A DNA stretch of 64,000 nt, taken from assembly GCF_014288115.1 (NCBI RefSeq), contig NZ_JACOOK010000002.1:310001-374000 (forward strand), in the 5' to 3' direction. The position numbers and the translations under genes were made by a program. The notes under the pieces are model-generated. The model had not been told where the DNA came from and searched no databases. It worked only from the letters and a program-made list of their open reading frames with translations. The first letter of the stretch is position 1. Each line of letters starts with the position of its first letter. Of this stretch, positions 9,056-17,902 are shown in pieces. This DNA comes from Alistipes_A hominis (GTDB taxonomy: Bacteria; Bacteroidota; Bacteroidia; Bacteroidales; Rikenellaceae).

Positions 9056-9056
9056 A

Positions 9057-10928
9057 TTAACGTCCGAAATAAACCAACAGTACGTTGATGTCGGCCGGGC
9101 TGACTCCCGGTATCCGCGAAGCCTGTCCGATGGTAGACGGGCGGATTCTCGTCAGTTTCTGTCGGGATTCGATCGAAAGCGAAGTCAGTTCGCTGTAATT
9201 GAAATCCGGTCGGATCCGGATATTTTCGAGTCGCGTCATTTTGTCGGCGATGTGCCTTTCGCGCTCGATGTATCCGTGATATTTGATCTGGATTTCGGCT
9301 TCTTCGATCACTTCCTGCGAACACCCGTTTTCAAAAATGAAATCGGCCAGTTCGGGCAGGTATTCCGCCAGTCCGTTCAACGTGATTTTATTGCGTAAAA
9401 TGATATCGTAAAGTTTTCGTCCCTGGGTCAGCGGCGTCGATTCGATCGATTTTAAATACTCCTCCAAATCGGCCGGAGTGACACTCAGTTGACGAACGAA
9501 TGAAATAAGCGATTCTACGGACGATTTTTTTTGCATCGTTTTTCGATACCTTTTTTCATTCGCAAGCCCTATTTTATACGAAATCGGCGTAAGCCGGATA
9601 TCCGCATTGTCCTGCCGGAGCAAAATCCGGTATTCGGCGCGGCTGGTGAACATCCGATAAGGTTCGTCGACGCCTTTGGTGACCAGGTCGTCGATCAATA
9701 CCCCGATGTACGATTCGTCGCGTCGCAGTACGAGCGGTTCGTCGTCCCGCAGTTTCAGTACGGCGTTGATTCCGGCCATCAGTCCCTGGGCAGCGGCTTC
9801 TTCGTATCCTGTCGTTCCGTTCACCTGACCGGCAAAAAACAATCCGCCGATCAGTTTCGTCTCCAGCGAATGGTAGAGCTGGGTCGGCGGAAAATAGTCG
9901 TATTCGATCGCATAACCGGGCCGGTAAAGTTGTACGTTTTCGAATCCTTTGATTTTTTGCAGCGCCGCCACCTGAATATTCCATGGCAACGACGACGAAA
10001 AACCGTTCAGGTAGTATTCGTGTGTGTCGGCTCCTTCGGGTTCGAGAAAAAGTTGATGGGAATCCTTGCCGGCGAAAGTCCGCAACTTATCTTCGATACT
10101 CGGACAGTAGCGTGGTCCGATCCCCTTGATAGTGCCGTTGAACAACGGCGAATCGGCGAATCCGCTCCTCAAAATATCGTGCACTTCTTTCGATGTGTAA
10201 ACGAGATAACAAGGAATTTGTTTTTTAATACACTCTGTATCAGTAGAATATGAAAATTTACCGGGTGTTTCGTCTCCTTGTTGCTCTTCGAGTCGGCTGA
10301 AGTCGATCGAACGGGCGTCGAGCCGGGCCGGAGTGCCGGTTTTCATGCGTCCGACTTCGAAACCGAGTCCGGCCAGTTGGGCGCTCAGCCCGTGCGAAGC
10401 GGGATCGCCGGCGCGACCGCCCGGAACATGCGTCCGGCCGATGTGCATCAACCCTTCGAGGAAGGTTCCTGCGGTCAAAATAACGGCTTTCGAGCGGAAT
10501 TGCACTCCCATCCGAGTCGTGACCCCGGCGACCGTATTTTGTTCGATCTGAAGGGCGGTTACGGCGTCTTGCCACAGGTAGAGATTTTGCGTGTTTTCGA
10601 GCATTTCGCGCCACAGCAGCGAGAAGCGCGCCTTGTCGCACTGCGCGCGCGGACTCCACATCGCCGGCCCTTTCGAACGGTTCAGCATACGGAATTGCAG
10701 CGTCGTACGGTCGGTGACGATGCCCGTATAACCGCCCATCGCATCGATCTCCCGGACGATCTGTCCTTTGGCCACGCCCCCGACGGCCGGATTGCACGAC
10801 ATCTGGGCGAATTTGCCCATGTCCATTGTGATTAACAGCGTCCGGCAGCCCATATTGGCCGCCGCCGCCGCCGCTTCGCATCCGGCATGTCCTCCTCCGA
10901 CGACGATGATATCGTATTCGAATTTCAT
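9057..10928 (-). CDS. mnmG: tRNA uridine-5-carboxymethylaminomethyl modification enzyme MnmG (GidA)
   Basis: An FAD-dependent enzyme of 623 residues that acts with MnmE to make cmnm5U at wobble position 34 of tRNAs. The N-terminal dinucleotide motif is VVGGGHAGCEAA. Family motifs include NPAVGGVAKGQIVREIDAMGG, GTFLEG, GRAGD, GQVNGTTGYEEAA and MFTSRAEYRLL-like (MFTSRAEYRILL). The C-terminal helical domain ends in SRIPGVSPADINVLLVYF. The ATG at 10928 overlaps the ybeY stop as ATGA, suggesting coupled translation. The parS-like pair begins directly after the stop. Confidence 0.97.
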   Translation of the reverse strand: MKFEYDIIVVGGGHAGCEAAAAAANMGCRTLLITMDMGKFAQMSCNPAVGGVAKGQIVREIDAMGGYTGIVTDRTTLQFRMLNRSKGPAMWSPRAQCDKARFSLLWREMLENTQNLYLWQDAVTALQIEQNTVAGVTTRMGVQFRSKAVILTAGTFLEGLMHIGRTHVPGGRAGDPASHGLSAQLAGLGFEVGRMKTGTPARLDARSIDFSRLEEQQGDETPGKFSYSTDTECIKKQIPCYLVYTSKEVHDILRSGFADSPLFNGTIKGIGPRYCPSIEDKLRTFAGKDSHQLFLEPEGADTHEYYLNGFSSSLPWNIQVAALQKIKGFENVQLYRPGYAIEYDYFPPTQLYHSLETKLIGGLFFAGQVNGTTGYEEAAAQGLMAGINAVLKLRDDEPLVLRRDESYIGVLIDDLVTKGVDEPYRMFTSRAEYRILLRQDNADIRLTPISYKIGLANEKRYRKTMQKKSSVESLISFVRQLSVTPADLEEYLKSIESTPLTQGRKLYDIILRNKITLNGLAEYLPELADFIFENGCSQEVIEEAEIQIKYHGYIERERHIADKMTRLENIRIRPDFNYSELTSLSIESRQKLTRIRPSTIGQASRIPGVSPADINVLLVYFGR

Positions 10929-11419
10929 TTTTTTTGTTTTTCCGGCTCCCCTTTCCGCTTCTTGTCTGCCCGACGCGGCGCGGACCCGGGGATTTCGTTG
11001 TAAAACAGGTCCAGGTATTTGTTTTCCAGACTTTTCATCCGTGCGGCTTCTTCGGGCGTTTTGTCGCCGTAGCCGCACAAATGCAGAATACCGTGAATGA
11101 TCACGCGCTGCAGTTCGTTTTCGAACGTCGTTCCGAAAGCGGCCGCGTTATCGCGCACGGTACCGATTCCGATCATCAGGTCTCCGGCGATCTTTTTCTT
11201 CTCCGGATCGCTGTAATCGAACGTAATAATATCCGTAAAGTAGTTGTGGTTCAGGTATTTGTTATTTACTTCCAGCAGCCGTTCGTCCGAACAGAAGACG
11301 ACCGATACGGCTCCCGTGTCCCACCCCTCCGTCCGGGCCGTTCGCCTGATCCATGCGGAGGTTTTTCTTTTGCCCCTGAATATGAAGTCGCACGCTTCGG
11401 TGCAGTAATTTACCGGCAT
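10925..11419 (-). CDS. ybeY: Endoribonuclease YbeY
   Basis: A 164-residue metal-dependent RNase of the UPF0054 family, involved in 16S rRNA 3'-end maturation and ribosome quality control. The zinc motif is HGILHLCGYGDKT. The first two histidines are conserved, but the third ligand of the classic HGxLHLxGYDH motif is Asp-Lys here; I recall other Bacteroidetes looking similar. A basic, Lys-rich tail (about 20 residues) extends past the usual end. It lies between envC and mnmG on the same strand, with a 31-base gap upstream and an ATGA overlap downstream. Confidence 0.9.
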   Translation of the reverse strand: MPVNYCTEACDFIFRGKRKTSAWIRRTARTEGWDTGAVSVVFCSDERLLEVNNKYLNHNYFTDIITFDYSDPEKKKIAGDLMIGIGTVRDNAAAFGTTFENELQRVIIHGILHLCGYGDKTPEEAARMKSLENKYLDLFYNEIPGSAPRRADKKRKGEPEKQKK

Positions 11420-11450
11420 TGTTCGTATCGTAGTTTAATTCGTTTTCGGG

Positions 11451-12653
11451 TTACCGTCTCAGCCATTTTTCCGGATTCAGGTTGACGGGATTGTTCTGCG
11501 CGTCGAGTTTCCACACTTCGAAATGCAGCGTGCAATCGTTACTGTCTTCGGACGAAGCGATCCGCCCGATCGGCTGGTTCAGCGTGACCCGGTCGCCCAC
11601 CTTGACGTTGACCGAAGCGAGGTTGCTGTAAAGGGTCAGGTAGTTTCCGTGACGCAGCAGGACGACCTTGTTCGTCCATTGGTTCAGCAGCACCTGGCTG
11701 ACTTCTCCCTCGAACACGGCGCGCACTTCGGCTCCCGGTTCGGCTGCGATGTCGACGCCCTGGTTCTTTTCGACGACGCCTTTGATCGCAGTGTGCGAGT
11801 GGAGTCCGTAGTTATTTACGATGACTCCCCGCACCGGGTAGGGCAACTTGCCGGTATTCTGTTCGAATTGTCCGGAGAGCTTGACGTCGAATTCCCGTTG
11901 TTCGGACGTTTGCGGTTTCGCTTTGTTTTTGCGCGATTCTTCGGCGATGATCTGCCGTATCTGTTTCTGCATCTGTTCGATCCGCTTCCTGTTCGCCTTG
12001 ATGATCGAGTTCAGTTTGCCCGCTTCCTGCTGCAGTTTCTGCGACGAGGTGCGGTACTGCGTTTCGTCCTTGTCCAGCGAGGTCAGCTCTTCGTTGCGGC
12101 TACGGCGCACTTTGTCGAGTTCCTCCTTCTGACTTTGCAGGCTGGATATTTCGCGTCCGACCGAGGCCGATACCGAATCGATTTCGGCGGCTTTCTGTTC
12201 CCGCATCCGGTTGTAGCGGTGCATATAGGCGATCCGCAGCGTAGCGTCGTTGAAATCCCGCGATGCGAACAGAAAGAGCATGAAGTTGTTCAGCTTGTAA
12301 TTCTTATAGGAATCGTAAACCATCGCGGCGTATTCCTGCCGCAGCCGGTTCAGATCCTGTTCCAGCGACCGGATCGTCGTGTTTTTCGCACCGATGTTGT
12401 TTTCGATCAATCCCGACTGTTTTTCGAGGTTCGAGATGATGTTCTTCCGGTTGCGGATCTTATTGCGGATCAGGTTTAGCTGCCGGTCGGTCGTTTGCTG
12501 GTTTTTCTGCGTTTTCGACAGCAATTGGTTGGTCATTTTGATCTCCTCTTCGGCTTGCCGGATCTCTTCGCGCAACGATTCCAACTGCTGGGCCGGCACG
12601 CTCAGCGTCGCAAGGGCAAACAAAAGGGTCAGCAACAGTCTTGTCCGGGTCAT
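11451..12653 (-). CDS. EnvC-like murein hydrolase activator (degenerate LytM/M23 domain)
   Basis: A periplasmic protein of 400 residues. It has a signal peptide (1-21, cut after SVPA), a long coiled coil (~25-250) and a C-terminal LytM domain (~275-400). The LytM active site is degraded: the HxxxD motif reads NQGVD, the central Tyr-x-His-Leu reads YSNL, and the HxH motif reads TLH. Three of the expected histidines are therefore lost, so it should not cut peptidoglycan itself. It probably activates an amidase at the division site, as EnvC does in E. coli. It starts only 2 bases after the stop of the TPR gene and is surely in the same operon. Confidence 0.88.
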   Translation of the reverse strand: MTRTRLLLTLLFALATLSVPAQQLESLREEIRQAEEEIKMTNQLLSKTQKNQQTTDRQLNLIRNKIRNRKNIISNLEKQSGLIENNIGAKNTTIRSLEQDLNRLRQEYAAMVYDSYKNYKLNNFMLFLFASRDFNDATLRIAYMHRYNRMREQKAAEIDSVSASVGREISSLQSQKEELDKVRRSRNEELTSLDKDETQYRTSSQKLQQEAGKLNSIIKANRKRIEQMQKQIRQIIAEESRKNKAKPQTSEQREFDVKLSGQFEQNTGKLPYPVRGVIVNNYGLHSHTAIKGVVEKNQGVDIAAEPGAEVRAVFEGEVSQVLLNQWTNKVVLLRHGNYLTLYSNLASVNVKVGDRVTLNQPIGRIASSEDSNDCTLHFEVWKLDAQNNPVNLNPEKWLRR

Positions 12654-12655
12654 CG

Positions 12656-14383
12656 TTATTCGATTTGTTTAAGCCGTTGTTCGATCTGCTCCGGATCGTA
12701 ACCGCTTTCCAGCGCCTTTTTCCAGTAAATCGAAGCCATGAAGTTGTCTTTCAGTTTATAGAGGATGTCGCCGTAGTGCAGGAACAGTTCCTTGTTGCCG
12801 GTACGATCGAGCGATACGGCCTGCCGCATCGGCGTCCGTGCTTCTTCGTACCGGCCCAACTGGTAGAGCACCCATGCGTAGGTATCCAGGTAGGTCGGGT
12901 TGTTCGGCGACAGCCGGATCGCCTTTTCCGTCATCGCGAGCGCCTTGTCGAGCCGCTCGTTGCGCAGGCTCAGGAAATAAGCGTAGTTGTTGTATATGAC
13001 CGCATTGGTCGTATCGAGCTTCATGCCTTTTTCATACGATTTGAAGCAGTTTTTGTAGTCGCCGAGCGTTTGGTAATTGTCTCCCAGCACGCCGTAGATC
13101 ACACTGCGCAGCGAGTCGGTTTTAGCGTATTTGAGCGCTTCGCGGTAGGCCGGTTCGGCTTCTTTCGGGTTGTTCAGCATGTAGGCCGAAATAGATCCCT
13201 TGCGCAGGTAGAGCTCCGGGTCGGACGGGAAGCGCTGTAAGGCCATTGCCGTGTATTTGGCCACCGAATCGGGCCGTTTCTGATATGCTTCGATCTCGAT
13301 GACGGTGTTGAACGGCTCTTTGCGGTCGGTCGAATCGTTCAGGTAGGATTTGTACAGACTGAGCGCGTCTTCCAGAAATCCTCCGGCGATCAGGTGTTTG
13401 GCGTACAGTTCGACCGTCCGGTAGTCTTCGGGATAAGTGATCGCCAGCGACGAAGCCAGTTCTCCGAGTTGGACGTAATAGTCGCGGTAATAATTCGGCG
13501 TTTGGGTGAGTTCTTCGAAAAATTTCAGTTTCGTTTCGAGCGGAAATTCTTTCGACCGGAAAAGTTGCGCAGCCGTCGACAGGAAGCGGACATTGTCGTT
13601 CGTGCGCTTGTAAAAATCATTCAGCGACGCGATGACGCGCAGACTGTTGGGATTGATCTCCTGCGCTTTCCGATAAGCTTCCTGCGCCTGCGCGAGCTGT
13701 CCGAGCGTGGTGTAGAGTTCCGCCAGTTCGACGTAGTTGTCTTCGTCGTAAGGGAAATTTTCCACCATGGCTTTCGCCTCGACCAAGGCCCGGTCGTACT
13801 GTTTCATGTTCAGCAGCAGTTGCCGCTTATACCCCGCCAGCATTTCGACGGCGCCGAGTTGGCGTTCGGCCGAATCGAGGATGATCAGCGCTTTCTCGGG
13901 ATCGCCTTTCTGTTCGTACAGCATGGCGATCAGCCGGTAGTTGTCCGGATTGTTCGGAGCGGCCTTCAGCAGCGAATTGTAAACCGTCATCGCCGAGTCG
14001 TAGCGCTGCGTGGCGATCAGCAGCCGTCCGAGCTGGGTTCGGTACCAGATGTTGCCCGTGTCGGCGGCATTGGCCCGCAGACTGTACCGGAGGGCGGTTT
14101 CGGGCTCGGACATCGTGAGCGTGGCCAACTCGAAAAGGGTCGGCGCATGCGTCGAATCGATCTCCAGCACCTTTTTGAAAAGGTCTACCGACTGTTGCGG
14201 ATCGCCGTTCATGATGTTGTTCTTGATCCCTTCGGTGTAATAATAAGAAGCCGTCTGCTCCGGCGAATATCCCCGGTCTGTCCGCGCTTCCGGTTTCGAA
14301 GCATAGGCCGGACGGGACGGGCCGCAAAACAGCAGCGCCGCAGCGGCGGCACCCACGCAAAGAGATTTTGTCAGTTTCGTCAT
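12656..14383 (-). CDS. TPR-repeat periplasmic/outer-membrane protein
   Basis: A 575-residue protein with an N-terminal signal peptide (AAAAALLFCGPSRPAYA) and tetratricopeptide repeats over most of its length, for example NPDNYRLIAMLYEQKGDPEKAL and NPTYLDTYAWVLYQLGRYEEA. A cysteine sits in the hydrophobic region (LLFCGP) but is not a clean lipobox. The family is regularly found just upstream of envC-like genes in Bacteroidales, so a role in envelope or cell-wall assembly is likely. The precise function is unknown. It follows pheS by 20 bases. Confidence 0.85.
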   Translation of the reverse strand: MTKLTKSLCVGAAAAALLFCGPSRPAYASKPEARTDRGYSPEQTASYYYTEGIKNNIMNGDPQQSVDLFKKVLEIDSTHAPTLFELATLTMSEPETALRYSLRANAADTGNIWYRTQLGRLLIATQRYDSAMTVYNSLLKAAPNNPDNYRLIAMLYEQKGDPEKALIILDSAERQLGAVEMLAGYKRQLLLNMKQYDRALVEAKAMVENFPYDEDNYVELAELYTTLGQLAQAQEAYRKAQEINPNSLRVIASLNDFYKRTNDNVRFLSTAAQLFRSKEFPLETKLKFFEELTQTPNYYRDYYVQLGELASSLAITYPEDYRTVELYAKHLIAGGFLEDALSLYKSYLNDSTDRKEPFNTVIEIEAYQKRPDSVAKYTAMALQRFPSDPELYLRKGSISAYMLNNPKEAEPAYREALKYAKTDSLRSVIYGVLGDNYQTLGDYKNCFKSYEKGMKLDTTNAVIYNNYAYFLSLRNERLDKALAMTEKAIRLSPNNPTYLDTYAWVLYQLGRYEEARTPMRQAVSLDRTGNKELFLHYGDILYKLKDNFMASIYWKKALESGYDPEQIEQRLKQIE

Positions 14384-14403
14384 AAACAGCCCCTCCGGGT
14401 TTT

Positions 14404-15426
14404 TTAGAAAACAGAATCGAACTGGCGCAAGAAACGCGCGTCGTTTTCGAAGTAGAGCCTCAGATCCTTGACGCCGTATTTCAACATGGCGATCCGTTCA
14501 ACTCCCATGCCGAATGCGAAGCCCGAATACCGTTGCGGGTCGATGCCCGACGCTTCGAGCACGTTCGGATCGACCATCCCGCAGCCCATGATTTCGAGCC
14601 AGCCGGTATGTTTGCATACGTTGCATCCTTTGCCTCCGCACAAGTTGCACGACACGTCCACTTCGGCCGACGGCTCGGTGAACGGGAAGTACGACGGGCG
14701 CATCCGGATCTGCGCCTTTTCGCCGAACATCTCCTTGGCGAAATACAGAATGCTCTGTTTCAGGTCGGCGAACGATACGTTTTCGTCGATATAAAGTCCT
14801 TCGACCTGGTGAAAAATGCAGTGCGCCCGGTACGAAATGGCCTCGTTGCGGAATACCCTCCCCGGGCAAACCACGCGGATCGGCGGTTTCTGACGCTCCA
14901 TCGTGCGCACCTGGATCGAACTGGTGTGCGTCCGCAGCAGGATATCCGGGTTTTTGCGGATGAAAAACGTGTCCTGCATATCGCGGGCCGGATGCTCCGG
15001 CGGAAAATTCAGCGCCGAGAATACGTGCCAGTCGTCTTCGATTTCGGGCCCTTCGGCGACCGTATAGCCGAGCCGCGCGAAGATGTCGACGATTTCGTTC
15101 CTTACCAGCGAGATCGGATGCCGGCTGCCGATCGGGTCGTTCGATCCCGGACGAGTCATGTCGATGGCCGCGTCCGAGTCGGTTTCGGTATTTTCCAGAG
15201 CGGATTTCATCTCCGCGATTTTGTCGTTGATGCGTGTTTTCAGCGCGTTGATCTTCTGGCCGAGCTCTTTTTTCAACTCCGGCGCCACTTTCTTGAACTC
15301 TTCGAACACGTCGTTCATTTCCCCTTTGCGTCCGAGCATTCGCACCCGGAACTCTTCGACCTCGGCGGCGGCCTGCGGTTTGAACGCTTCGACCCGCTTC
15401 AGCAAATCGTTTATTTTGTCGATCAT
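14404..15426 (-). CDS. pheS: Phenylalanyl-tRNA synthetase alpha subunit
   Basis: The catalytic alpha subunit (340 aa) of the alpha2-beta2 class II PheRS. It has an N-terminal coiled coil (residues 1-85). Motif 2 (FRNEAISYRAHCIFHQVEG) and motif 3 (GMGVERIAMLKYG) are intact. The CxxC pair CNLCGGKGCNVC is the normal insert of bacterial PheS. The pheT partner is not beside it, so the beta subunit must be encoded elsewhere. It heads the long - strand block pheS-TPR-envC-ybeY-mnmG-thiC. Confidence 0.97.
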   Translation of the reverse strand: MIDKINDLLKRVEAFKPQAAAEVEEFRVRMLGRKGEMNDVFEEFKKVAPELKKELGQKINALKTRINDKIAEMKSALENTETDSDAAIDMTRPGSNDPIGSRHPISLVRNEIVDIFARLGYTVAEGPEIEDDWHVFSALNFPPEHPARDMQDTFFIRKNPDILLRTHTSSIQVRTMERQKPPIRVVCPGRVFRNEAISYRAHCIFHQVEGLYIDENVSFADLKQSILYFAKEMFGEKAQIRMRPSYFPFTEPSAEVDVSCNLCGGKGCNVCKHTGWLEIMGCGMVDPNVLEASGIDPQRYSGFAFGMGVERIAMLKYGVKDLRLYFENDARFLRQFDSVF

Positions 15427-15477
15427 CGTTGGTGGTTTATGTTTTTATCGCTATTTTTACCCGATAGATTTAACGAA

Positions 15478-15485
15478 CAAAGTTA
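15478..15485 (-). promoter_or_regulatory. -7 box for the pheS operon
   Basis: Read on the - strand this is TAACTTTG, a full TAnnTTTG match about 50 bases before the pheS start. No clear TTTG box lies 19-21 bases further upstream. Confidence 0.45.
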
Positions 15486-15499
15486 AGAATATTTTGTAA

Positions 15500-17815
15500 A
15501 TGACGCGCATAAAAAGCATAATTACCGGTTTGTCGGTATGGATCGCAATATCGGCGTCAGCGCAAAAAGTGGGTGTGGTGATGAGCGGAGGCGGGGCTAA
15601 GGGATTGTACCACATCGGAGTAATGAAGGCTTTGGAAGAGAACGGGATTCCGGTCGACTACGTTTCGGGCACGTCGATGGGATCGATTATCGCGGGGCTT
15701 TACGCGATCGGGTACACGCCCGACGAAATGGCCGAAGTTTTCAAATCGGATCAGATCAAATACTGGATGAGCGGCAAGATCAAGCCGCAGTATATCTATT
15801 ATTTCCGGCAGAAACAACCCAATGCGGCGATGGTGTCGTTGCGGCTCGATCTGCGTAACCGCAACAAAAAGATGGTGGCCCAGTTGCCCACCAACTTGAT
15901 CCCGTCCGACCAGATCGACATGTCGTTCGTGGAGTTCTTCGCAGCGCCGAACGCGCAGTGCGGAGGCGATTTCGATAAGCTTTTCGTCCCGTTTCGTTGC
16001 GTGGCAACCGATGCGGCCGCGCAGAAGGAGGTGGTGTACCGCAACGGAGACCTGGGTAAGGCGATCCGGGCTTCGATGACCATTCCGCTCGTTTTCAAAC
16101 CGCTGAAACAGGATTCGACGCTGCTCTACGACGGCGGCATGTACAATAATTTCCCATGGCAGGTGCTGAAAGAGGATTTCGGTCCGGAGGTGCTGATCGG
16201 AAGCAAGTGCACGGCCGGCAATACCAAGCCCAGCGAGGACAACGTGGTGGACCAGATCCTGGCGCTGACGATGATGCATACCGACTACAAATTGCCGTCG
16301 GACAGCGACATTCTGATCGAACACGCTTTCGAGGATGTGTCGACGCTCGATTTCGGCAAGGTGGAGTATGTGATCAACCGCGGTTACAGCGACGCCATCG
16401 ACGCGATGCCGCTGATCAAGGAGCGCATTACCCGCCGCGTGGACCCCGATTCGCTGTCGGCGGCTCGGAAGGCTTACCGGGCTTCGTTGCCGAACCTGTT
16501 TTTCGACAAGTACGAGATTTCCGGGCTGAACGATAACCAGACGATGTATGTTAAGGAGTTGCTGCAACTGGACGGGCCGAAAAACGCTAAAAAGAAGAAG
16601 GACCGAGCATTCGACCTCGAAAAATTCCGTTCCGGTTATTTCAAGATTTTGTCGGACGGGGATATCGAAGGAAATTATCCGGACGTGACCTACGACGATT
16701 CCTCGAAATTTTTCAAGCTCGACATCGAGATGAAGACCAAACCGAGCTTCAAAGTGATGTTCGGCGGCAACGTGTCGTCGACGTCGATGAACCAGGCCTA
16801 CGTCGGACTCGAATACCGGCGGATCGGCCTCAGTTCGCAGACCTACAATTTCGACGGTTATTTCAGTCCGCTCTACTCGTCGTTGTCGCTGCGGGGACGT
16901 ACCGATTTTTTCATGAAGGCGCTGTTTTCGCTCGATTACGGGTATAACTTCAACTATTACAACTATTTTAAAAGCAATTTCGGCGGGATCGCCAAAAAGA
17001 CCGACCTGACCTACTCGAAGTATATCGACACGTATGCGACGGCCGCGCTGACCGTACCGGTCGATCGTTATTCGGTGCTGTCGCTGCGCATGAACGGAGG
17101 TTACGACCGTTACAGTTATTTCCAGACGACCGACTATACGGACGACGACGTGATGGACCGGACGCAGTTCCCGTTCTTCGGCCTGAAGCTGGAACTCGAC
17201 CGCAACGGCCTGAACTACCTGCTCTACCCGACGCGGGGTATCCGCCAGACGATATCGGCCATTTTCGTTACCGGCAACGAAATGTACGCTCCCGGAACCC
17301 GGTCGCCCGATCAGGTTCCGAGGCGCAGCGGCGATTCGCGGCACTGGTTCGGGGCGCAGTTCGTCCGCGAGCACTATTATCCGGTGTGCAAATGGTTCTC
17401 GGTCGGATACCTGGCGCAGTTGGTCGTGACGAATCATCCTTCGTTCACAAACGAGTACGCGACCAACATCTCTTCGCCGGCTTTCACGCCGACTCCGCAC
17501 AGCCGGTTCGTGTATATCAAGGAGTTCCGCAGCAATTCGTTCATCGGACTCGGCATTATGCCGACGTTCGAGTTCGCCCCGAAGTTCTACCTGAAAAACA
17601 GCGCCTACGCCTTCCTGCCCGGCGACAACAACAAGGTGAAAGAGAATATCCACAAGCGCGTGCGCTACATGTTCAATTCGTCGCTGGTCTATCAGACGGC
17701 TTTCGGCCCGGTCAGCTTGACCCTGTCGAAATACGACGTCACCAACAAAAACAACTGGTTCCTGACGTTCAATTTCGGGTTCACGATTTTCAATCGTAAT
17801 GGATTATTTTATTGA
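15500..17815 (+). CDS. Patatin-like phospholipase with C-terminal outer-membrane beta-barrel
   Basis: A 771-residue secreted protein with a signal peptide (1-21, cut near ISASA). The patatin domain (~22-320) has the oxyanion loop GGGAKG, the nucleophile elbow GTSMG and the catalytic Asp in DGG. Residues ~340-410 resemble a POTRA domain, and ~420-771 form a beta-barrel ending in aromatic strands (FNFGFTIFNRNGLFY). This is the layout of type Vd autotransporters such as Pseudomonas PlpD, which expose or release a phospholipase A. The gene is divergent from pheS, about 70 bases apart. The acyl hydrolase activity and surface location are inferred from the family. Confidence 0.9.
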   Translation: MTRIKSIITGLSVWIAISASAQKVGVVMSGGGAKGLYHIGVMKALEENGIPVDYVSGTSMGSIIAGLYAIGYTPDEMAEVFKSDQIKYWMSGKIKPQYIYYFRQKQPNAAMVSLRLDLRNRNKKMVAQLPTNLIPSDQIDMSFVEFFAAPNAQCGGDFDKLFVPFRCVATDAAAQKEVVYRNGDLGKAIRASMTIPLVFKPLKQDSTLLYDGGMYNNFPWQVLKEDFGPEVLIGSKCTAGNTKPSEDNVVDQILALTMMHTDYKLPSDSDILIEHAFEDVSTLDFGKVEYVINRGYSDAIDAMPLIKERITRRVDPDSLSAARKAYRASLPNLFFDKYEISGLNDNQTMYVKELLQLDGPKNAKKKKDRAFDLEKFRSGYFKILSDGDIEGNYPDVTYDDSSKFFKLDIEMKTKPSFKVMFGGNVSSTSMNQAYVGLEYRRIGLSSQTYNFDGYFSPLYSSLSLRGRTDFFMKALFSLDYGYNFNYYNYFKSNFGGIAKKTDLTYSKYIDTYATAALTVPVDRYSVLSLRMNGGYDRYSYFQTTDYTDDDVMDRTQFPFFGLKLELDRNGLNYLLYPTRGIRQTISAIFVTGNEMYAPGTRSPDQVPRRSGDSRHWFGAQFVREHYYPVCKWFSVGYLAQLVVTNHPSFTNEYATNISSPAFTPTPHSRFVYIKEFRSNSFIGLGIMPTFEFAPKFYLKNSAYAFLPGDNNKVKENIHKRVRYMFNSSLVYQTAFGPVSLTLSKYDVTNKNNWFLTFNFGFTIFNRNGLFY

Positions 17816-17872
17816 TTTTCAGTGTTGTAGTGGGCGATGGATCTTCGGTTTTCATTTTTCGGAAAAAAAAAC

Positions 17873-17880
17873 TACTTTTG
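17873..17880 (+). promoter_or_regulatory. -7 box for efp
   Basis: TACTTTTG fits TAnnTTTG, with a T-rich but imperfect upstream box near 17849-17852. It places the transcript start near 17887 and the efp ATG at 17903 just behind it, so the longer frame from 17837 is not used. Confidence 0.55.
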
Positions 17881-17902
17881 CAACCTAAAACAATTCAATG
17901 CA

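Noticed and set aside
8981..9056. TPP riboswitch upstream of thiC
   Set aside because: Only 76 bases, no CTGAGA-type THI motif, and most of the space is taken by two palindromes.
15557..17653. A 698-codon open frame antisense to the patatin gene
   Set aside because: Shadow; the sense strand carries GGGAKG, GTSMG and the barrel.
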